Positions 6,951 through 10,871 of a stretch of DNA of 10,871 nt are shown one piece after another (position 1 is the stretch's first letter; each line of letters begins with the position of its first letter). The stretch comes from an uncultured Collinsella sp. (GTDB lineage: Bacteria > Actinomycetota > Coriobacteriia > Coriobacteriales > Coriobacteriaceae). The stretch spans positions 1 to 10,871 of the forward strand of contig URNM01000066.1 in NCBI GenBank assembly GCA_900549185.1, written 5' to 3'. The notes below the pieces were generated by a model, which had not been told where the DNA came from, made no database searches, and saw only the letters and a program-made list of their open reading frames with translations. The translations under genes and the position numbers were made by a program.

Positions 6951-9226
6951 GCATCCTTAGGTGATGACTTAACAGAAGCAGATTTGGCCTTGGTAGCGGC
7001 CTTTTTGGCAGCCGGCTTCTTGGTCGCGGCGGCCTTAGCAGCGGTCTTTGCGGTGGCCTTAGCCTTGGCAGCGGACTTGGTAGCCTTCGCCTTGGCCGGA
7101 GCCTTCTTGGCAGACGCAGGCTTGGGCTTCACCGAGGACGTGCGCTTCTTGGGCGCAGCCTTGGGCTCCTCAATCACCGGCGGCTTGTAGCTGCTGGGGC
7201 CGCGGCGCTTAAGCACCACGCCAGCCAGACCGGGCACCTTAATCTCAATAGAGTCCATCTGCCCGTTCCAGGGATAGGGCTCGCTCGAGCAGGTGTAGGG
7301 CTCCTCGCCGGCATAGCCGCTGCCGCCAAACTCGGGACGGTCGGAATCAAAGATGACTTCCCAGTCGCCCTCTCGCGGCACGCCCACGCGGAAGCTCTCG
7401 TAGCTCGCTGGGTCAAAGTTGATCAGGATCACCAGGTCGTCGTCGACGTCCTCGCCCTGACGCACAAAGCTCACGATGGACTGCTTGGAGTTGTCCGCAT
7501 CGATCCAGGTAAATCCGTCGTCGGTGTAGCCGCGCTCGTACAGAGCGGGCTCGGCGGTGTACAGGTGGTTGAGCGCCTTGATAAACGCCTGATGATGACG
7601 GTGGGTCTCGTACTCCTCGGTCAAGAACCACTGGATGGACTCGTAGTAGCGCCACTCAATAAACTGGCCGATCTCGTTGCCCATAAAGTTGAGCTTGGCA
7701 CCGGGGTGCGTCATCTGGTAGAAGGCCAGCGTGCGCAGGCCGGCAAACTGGCGCCACCAGTCGCCCGGCATGCGGCCGATCAGAGAGCACTTGCCGTGCA
7801 CGACCTCGTCGTGACTGAGCGGGCAAATAAAGTTCTCGGTAAAGGCGTACATGATGGAGAACGTGAGCAGGCCGTGGTTGCCGGGGCGCCACGGAAAATC
7901 GGTCTGCATGTAGTGCAGGGTGTCGTTCATCCAACCCATGTCCCACTTGTAGTGGAAGCCCAGGCCGCCGTCCTGCGGCGGATAGGTCACGAGCGGCCAT
8001 GCGGTGGACTCCTCGGCCATCATCATTACGTCGGGGTAGTGCGCCTCCACGGCGCAGTTGACCTGGCGGATAAACGCGCTGGCGTCCAGGTCCTCCTCGG
8101 TACCGTACTTGTTGAACTTCTTTTGGCCAGGATCGTCGATGCCAAAGTTGAGGTACAGCATGCTGGACACGCCGTCCATGCGAATACCGTCCACGTGGAA
8201 GTTCTCGAGCCAGTACAGCACGTTGGAGACCAGGAAGGAGCGGACCTCGCCGCGGGCGAAGTCAAACTTGTGCGTGCCCCAGTTGGGGTGGATCTCGTGC
8301 TCAAACAGCATGTGGCCGTTAAAGGTGGCAAGGCCGTGGGAGTCCGCGCAAAAACCGCCGGGCACCCAGTCCATGATCACACCGATGCCCGCCTCGTGGC
8401 ACGCATCGATAAAATGCATGAGCTGCTGCGGGTTGCCGTAGCGCGACGTGGCGGCGTAGTAACCGGTCGTCTGGTAGCCCCAGGAGCCATCGAAGGGATG
8501 CTCCATAAGCGGCATGACCTCGATATGCGTGTAGCCCATGTCCCGCACGTAGTCCACGAGCTCCACCGACAGGTCGTCGTAGGTGTAGAACTCGCCGCGC
8601 TGCGCGGGGAAGGGATCCATGGGGCCGGGGTAGTTGCCGTACTCGTCCGGCTCGCCCTGCGGCGCGTCGCCGTGACGCTTCCACGAGCCAATATGCACCT
8701 CGTAGATGTTAAGGGGCTGCGACATGTGGTTATGGCTGGCGCGGCGCTTGAGCCACGCGGCGTCGTTCCACTTGTAGCCATCGAGGGTCCACAGCACGCT
8801 CGCGGTACCCGGAGGGCACTCGGCCTTAAAGGCATACGGATCGGCCTTGTAGAGCTTTTCGCCCTCGTTGGTCTCAATGAGGTACTTATAGAGCTGGCCC
8901 TGCTCGGCGCCAGGAATAAAGCCTTCCCAAATAGCGCTCGTATGCATGGGCACCAGCGGGTTGGCTTCCTCATCCCAGTCGTTAAATTCGCCAATGACAT
9001 GGACGCTTTTTACATCGGGCGCCCAAACGCAAAAGCGCCAGCCACGCGTACGGTTCTGCGTGTCGGGGTGAGCGCCCATCTTTTCCCAGCTGCGCTCCCA
9101 CATTCCAATGCCAAATAGGTAGACATCGTCCTTGGAGAGCTCCGGTGCGTGCGGGGCGGCTTTGCGGGTAGCAGGCTTTTTGGTTGCTGGCTTTAGCTTT
9201 GTATCGCTCACGTTTGATCCCATCAT
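6947..9226 (-). CDS. glgB: 1,4-alpha-glucan branching enzyme (GH13) with basic N- and C-terminal extensions
   Basis: Cuts alpha-1,4 chains and rejoins them through alpha-1,6 bonds. From ATG 9226 it has 759 residues. Residues 1-35 are a Lys/Pro-rich leader (KLKPATKKPATRK). A CBM48 domain (RFCVWAP, GEFNDWD) spans about 55-150, followed by the GH13 barrel. Catalytic residues by motif are Asp351 (IRMDGVSSMLYL), Glu405 (MAEESTAWP) and Asp473 (LSHDEVVHGK); the Glu-Asp spacing of 68 equals that of the E. coli enzyme. Region I reads DWVPGGF, with Gly291 where branching enzymes usually have His. Residues 682-759 form a Lys/Ala tail with 22 Lys in 78 residues. The start is uncertain: ATG 9226, ATG 9223, GTG 9211 (weak GGGA upstream) and TTG 9271 are all in frame, none with a strong ribosome site. 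This is the first gene of the operon. Confidence 0.95.
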   Translation of the reverse strand: MMGSNVSDTKLKPATKKPATRKAAPHAPELSKDDVYLFGIGMWERSWEKMGAHPDTQNRTRGWRFCVWAPDVKSVHVIGEFNDWDEEANPLVPMHTSAIWEGFIPGAEQGQLYKYLIETNEGEKLYKADPYAFKAECPPGTASVLWTLDGYKWNDAAWLKRRASHNHMSQPLNIYEVHIGSWKRHGDAPQGEPDEYGNYPGPMDPFPAQRGEFYTYDDLSVELVDYVRDMGYTHIEVMPLMEHPFDGSWGYQTTGYYAATSRYGNPQQLMHFIDACHEAGIGVIMDWVPGGFCADSHGLATFNGHMLFEHEIHPNWGTHKFDFARGEVRSFLVSNVLYWLENFHVDGIRMDGVSSMLYLNFGIDDPGQKKFNKYGTEEDLDASAFIRQVNCAVEAHYPDVMMMAEESTAWPLVTYPPQDGGLGFHYKWDMGWMNDTLHYMQTDFPWRPGNHGLLTFSIMYAFTENFICPLSHDEVVHGKCSLIGRMPGDWWRQFAGLRTLAFYQMTHPGAKLNFMGNEIGQFIEWRYYESIQWFLTEEYETHRHHQAFIKALNHLYTAEPALYERGYTDDGFTWIDADNSKQSIVSFVRQGEDVDDDLVILINFDPASYESFRVGVPREGDWEVIFDSDRPEFGGSGYAGEEPYTCSSEPYPWNGQMDSIEIKVPGLAGVVLKRRGPSSYKPPVIEEPKAAPKKRTSSVKPKPASAKKAPAKAKATKSAAKAKATAKTAAKAAATKKPAAKKAATKAKSASVKSSPKDA

Positions 9227-9277
9227 GACGCGGCAGCGTATTGCCTTGGTGACTAGATGCGAAAGGTCCAAGGCTGC

Positions 9278-9337
9278 ACGAATCGAAGGGACGGCGATAG
9301 TTCTATGATTCGTTCCACCTCGCGTGCTCGGTGGAAC
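9278..9337 (-). promoter_or_regulatory. Two overlapping inverted repeats in the glgB leader
   Basis: GTTCCACC (9312-9319) and GGTGGAAC (9330-9337) are perfect 8-base arms with a 10-base spacer. ACGAATC (9278-9284) pairs with GATTCGT (9307-9313), sharing two bases with the first repeat. Both lie between the proposed glgB promoter and start codon. They may be alternative RNA folds, or the 8-10-8 repeat may be an operator. I recognise no known riboswitch. Confidence 0.5.
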
Positions 9338-9423
9338 TTTCGGCAGAAACTACGATAACACCTGTACGTTAGTTTTATGGACGAAAGCGGATTTGCGGGC
9401 GCGTTTAATCGGTAAGCGACATG

Positions 9424-9453
9424 TTTATACCACTGGCAGAATTGCCGTGGTAA
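9424..9453 (-). promoter_or_regulatory. Probable glgB operon promoter
   Basis: On the minus strand TGGTATAAA (9424-9432) is an extended -10 element (TG, one base, TATAAA). A -35-like TTACCA (9448-9453, 4 of 6 to consensus) lies 18 bases upstream. Transcription would begin near 9417, leaving a leader of roughly 190 bases. An imperfect inverted repeat (TACCAC 9428-9433 with GTGGTA 9447-9452, inner GGCA/TGCC) spans the promoter. Confidence 0.5.
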
Positions 9454-9458
9454 AATCC

Positions 9459-9487
9459 TTGACAGTTTTACCAATTAGGGTTTCAAA
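9459..9487 (+). promoter_or_regulatory. Candidate promoter for the HAD/thiamine kinase genes
   Basis: TTGACA (9459-9464) is a perfect -35 hexamer. At 17-base spacing the -10 position reads TTCAAA, only 3 of 6 to consensus, so the promoter would be weak or activator-dependent. It lies within the 8-10-8 half-site pair. Confidence 0.35.
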
Positions 9488-9519
9488 ACTGATAGGCTTA
9501 CGTTTGGTAAAACGTTTTT

Positions 9520-9525
9520 AGGAGG
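9520..9525 (+). promoter_or_regulatory. Perfect Shine-Dalgarno upstream of the HAD gene
   Basis: AGGAGG is the best ribosome site in the region, 11 bases before an in-frame TTG at 9537 and 32 bases before ATG 9558. It therefore argues for the TTG start, while GAAAGG (9545-9550), 7 bases before the ATG, argues for the ATG. The start of the HAD gene is unresolved between these two. Confidence 0.5.
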
Positions 9526-9557
9526 TTGTTTACCATTTGACATTGAAAGGCTCGTTT

Positions 9558-10247
9558 ATGGACCACATCGCTGCCCCAAGTGTTGCTTTTATTTTCGATT
9601 GCGACGGCACGCTGGTTAATAGCTCCCCCGTCTGGGGCCATGCGCAGACCGAGTTATTGCGCCGTCATGGCATTGACGTGACGGTCGACGATTTTGCCCA
9701 GTTTGAGCACCTTTCACTCGAGGACGAGTGCCAGGCCTACCACGACACGTGGGGCATTGGCGCGAATGGCGAGGAGCTGTATCTTGAGCTGAGCGACATC
9801 TTGATCGATGGCTACTCCAAGGTACCGCCGCGCGAGGGCCTGCTTGCATTTTTGGAGCAGGCGAAGGCGGCGGGCATTGCCATGTGCGTGGCCACGTCCA
9901 CGCCGGCCGAACTGGTGCAGTCCGCCCTTGCGAGTGCTGGCCTCGATTGCTATATGGAGTTTATTACCACGACGGGCGAGGCGGGGCGCTCCAAGCAGTT
10001 CTCCGACGTGTACGAGTTGGCGTTGCGTCGCCTGGAAGAGCGCCATGGGCACAAGTTTGAGCGCGCGTGGGTGTTTGAGGACGCTGTCTTTGGACTTAAG
10101 AGCTCTGGTACCGTAGGCTTTAAGCGTGTGGGCATCTATGACCCGCACGGCCGTATGGAGCGCGACGAGGTGCTTGTTAACTGCGACATCTTTATCGACA
10201 GCTATGAGGACCTGGACCTGGTCCGCGTGCTTTCGTTTGAGGGCTAG
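9558..10247 (+). CDS. HAD-superfamily hydrolase, beta-phosphoglucomutase-like (subfamily IA)
   Basis: A predicted cytoplasmic phosphatase or phosphomutase of 229 residues, normal for the family. Motif I is DCDGT (Asp14 nucleophile, Asp16 acid/base). Motif II is VATST (111-115), the motif III lysine is probably Lys146 in GRSKQFSD, and motif IV is FEDAVFGL (Glu174, Asp175). The alpha-helical cap lies between motifs I and II, at about 21-90, as in subfamily IA. The substrate cannot be read from the sequence. Neighbours point two ways: sugar phosphates, because of the divergent glycogen operon, or thiamine phosphate, because a thiamine pyrophosphokinase follows 9 bases later in the same direction. 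An alternative TTG start at 9537 adds seven residues. Confidence 0.9.
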   Translation: MDHIAAPSVAFIFDCDGTLVNSSPVWGHAQTELLRRHGIDVTVDDFAQFEHLSLEDECQAYHDTWGIGANGEELYLELSDILIDGYSKVPPREGLLAFLEQAKAAGIAMCVATSTPAELVQSALASAGLDCYMEFITTTGEAGRSKQFSDVYELALRRLEERHGHKFERAWVFEDAVFGLKSSGTVGFKRVGIYDPHGRMERDEVLVNCDIFIDSYEDLDLVRVLSFEG

Positions 10248-10256
10248 GCGAGGGCC

Positions 10257-10850
10257 ATGGCTCGTAAAGTATTAGTGGTCTGTGGCTCGCCGTTGTTGGC
10301 GAGCCACGAGTTACTGTGCCACCTGGCAGGGGAGTGCGACCATGTTGTCGCCGTGGACCGCGGGCTTGACTCCCTGTTGGGCGCGGGGCTGGGCTGCGAC
10401 GTGTATGTGGGGGATGCCGACACGGTGAGCGACGCGGGACGCGCTTTGGTCGATGCCGCTGACGCCTTTGAGGTGGAGCGCCACGATCCCTACAAGGACT
10501 ATACCGACCTGGCTCTGGCGCTCGATTCCGTCCGCCGTCGTTGGCCGGGTGCCGAAGTGGTGGCAACCTGCGCCACCGGCGGCCGCCTGGACATGGCCCT
10601 GTCTGTGTTAGGGCTACTGGCAGGCTATGCGGACGCCCCCGTCTGGATCGAAGAAGACGAAGTGACGGCCAGAATCCTGCACCAGGACGAGATCTGGACC
10701 ATCGAGGGCGCCGAGGGCAAAACCTTCTCCATCATCGCCATCGCTCCCAACACAGAGATAAGCGAACACGGTCTAGAGTGGGAACTAGATCACAGCCCCC
10801 TAGGCCTACTAGCCGACACCGGCATCTCTAATGTCGTCAGGAAAACGGCC
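10257..10850 (+). CDS. thiN: Thiamine pyrophosphokinase, 3' end missing
   Basis: Transfers pyrophosphate from ATP to thiamine, giving thiamine diphosphate. Genuine sequence gives 198 codons from ATG 10257. The frame runs on through adapter to the window edge without a stop. Recognisable segments are VVAVDRGLDSLL (30-41), VGDADT (51-56, the metal-binding GDxDS element), PYKDYTDLALAL (78-89, the KDxTD signature) and TGGRLDMALS (107-116, matching G-GGRxDH). The His usual after the Asp is Met here, and Ser of GDxDS is Thr. The C-terminal beta-domain is nearly complete up to DTGISNVVRKTA; about 15-25 residues are probably missing against the usual 210-220. The start follows the HAD stop by 9 bases with GAGGG just upstream, so the two genes are probably one operon. 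Confidence 0.88.
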
Positions 10851-10871
10851 CTGTCTCTTATACACATCTCC
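10851..10871 (+). other. Nextera/Tn5 sequencing adapter, not genomic
   Basis: The first 19 of these bases are CTGTCTCTTATACACATCT, identical to the Tn5 mosaic-end read-through adapter of Nextera libraries, and the next two (CC) also fit its continuation. In frame with the upstream gene it would encode LSLIHIS, a false C-terminus. The true genome sequence ends at 10850. Confidence 0.97.

Larger units (their letters stand above)
9425..9535. promoter_or_regulatory. Operator-like array of five TGGTAAAA half-sites in the divergent control region
   Basis: Half-sites alternate in orientation: TTATACCA 9425-9432 (one mismatch), TGGTAAAA 9448-9455, TTTTACCA 9466-9473, TGGTAAAA 9505-9512, TTTACCA 9529-9535. 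Copies 2 and 3 form an 8-10-8 inverted repeat over the plus-strand -35. Copies 3 and 4 extend to a 10-base exact inverted match (GTTTTACCAA/TTGGTAAAAC). The fourth lies inside ACGTTT-N4-AAACGT (9500-9515) and beside the palindrome AAAACGTTTT (9509-9518), whose CG centre resembles LacI-family operators. The whole gene-free stretch 9227-9557 holds these sites, the promoters and the leader repeats, and no convincing ORF. Confidence 0.55.

Noticed and set aside
3145..6960. A 1271-codon open frame on the plus strand across glgC and glgP
   Set aside because: It lies antisense to two enzymes with complete motifs. Its composition (runs of Val, Leu, His, Gly, Ala) is what reversed GC-rich codons give, and no domain is recognisable.
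7565..9118. A 517-codon plus-strand frame opposite glgB, and similar ones at 489-1439 and 2310-3188
   Set aside because: All are antisense shadows of well-supported enzymes and have no recognisable motifs.
9312..9340. Intrinsic terminator at the 8-10-8 repeat
   Set aside because: Only TTT follows on the plus strand and no T-run on the minus strand, and it lies in a leader rather than behind a gene.
9253..9474. A 73-codon minus-strand frame upstream of glgB
   Set aside because: It overlaps the proposed promoter and the possible 5' end of glgB, has no good ribosome site and no recognisable motif.
9324..9521. A 65-codon plus-strand frame in the intergenic region
   Set aside because: It covers the promoter and operator sites, has no supporting ribosome site and shows no protein-like composition.

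Overview
The window looks like a piece of a high-GC actinobacterial chromosome, most likely a gut Coriobacteriia such as Collinsella. The basis is base composition, the pairing of GlgC with GlgD (a pair otherwise typical of Bacillota), and the protein sequences. This is recognition by eye, not a database result.

Minus strand, positions 9226 down to 1: a glycogen operon in the order glgB (branching enzyme), glgP (phosphorylase), glgC and glgD (the two ADP-glucose pyrophosphorylase subunits, 4 bases apart), glgA (glycogen synthase, its 3' end cut off by the window). GlgC/GlgD make ADP-glucose, GlgA extends alpha-1,4 chains, GlgB adds alpha-1,6 branches, and GlgP releases glucose-1-phosphate. 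The gaps of 94, 108 and 90 bases between the other gene pairs each hold strong inverted repeats.

Positions 9227-9557: the divergent control region between glgB and the plus-strand genes. It holds a probable extended -10 promoter for glgB, a weaker promoter for the plus strand, five copies of a TGGTAAAA/TTTTACCA half-site in alternating orientation, and two inverted repeats in the glgB leader.

Plus strand, 9558 to the right end: a HAD-family phosphatase, then, 9 bases on, a thiamine pyrophosphokinase that runs off the end.

Two points stand out. First, GlgA and GlgB both carry long Lys/Ala/Thr-rich, histone-H1-like C-terminal tails that the other three glycogen enzymes lack. Second, the window is evidently a whole draft contig. 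Its last 21 bases begin with the exact 19-base Nextera/Tn5 mosaic-end adapter, and its first 20 resemble a degraded copy of the same adapter, so neither edge should be trusted as genome sequence.
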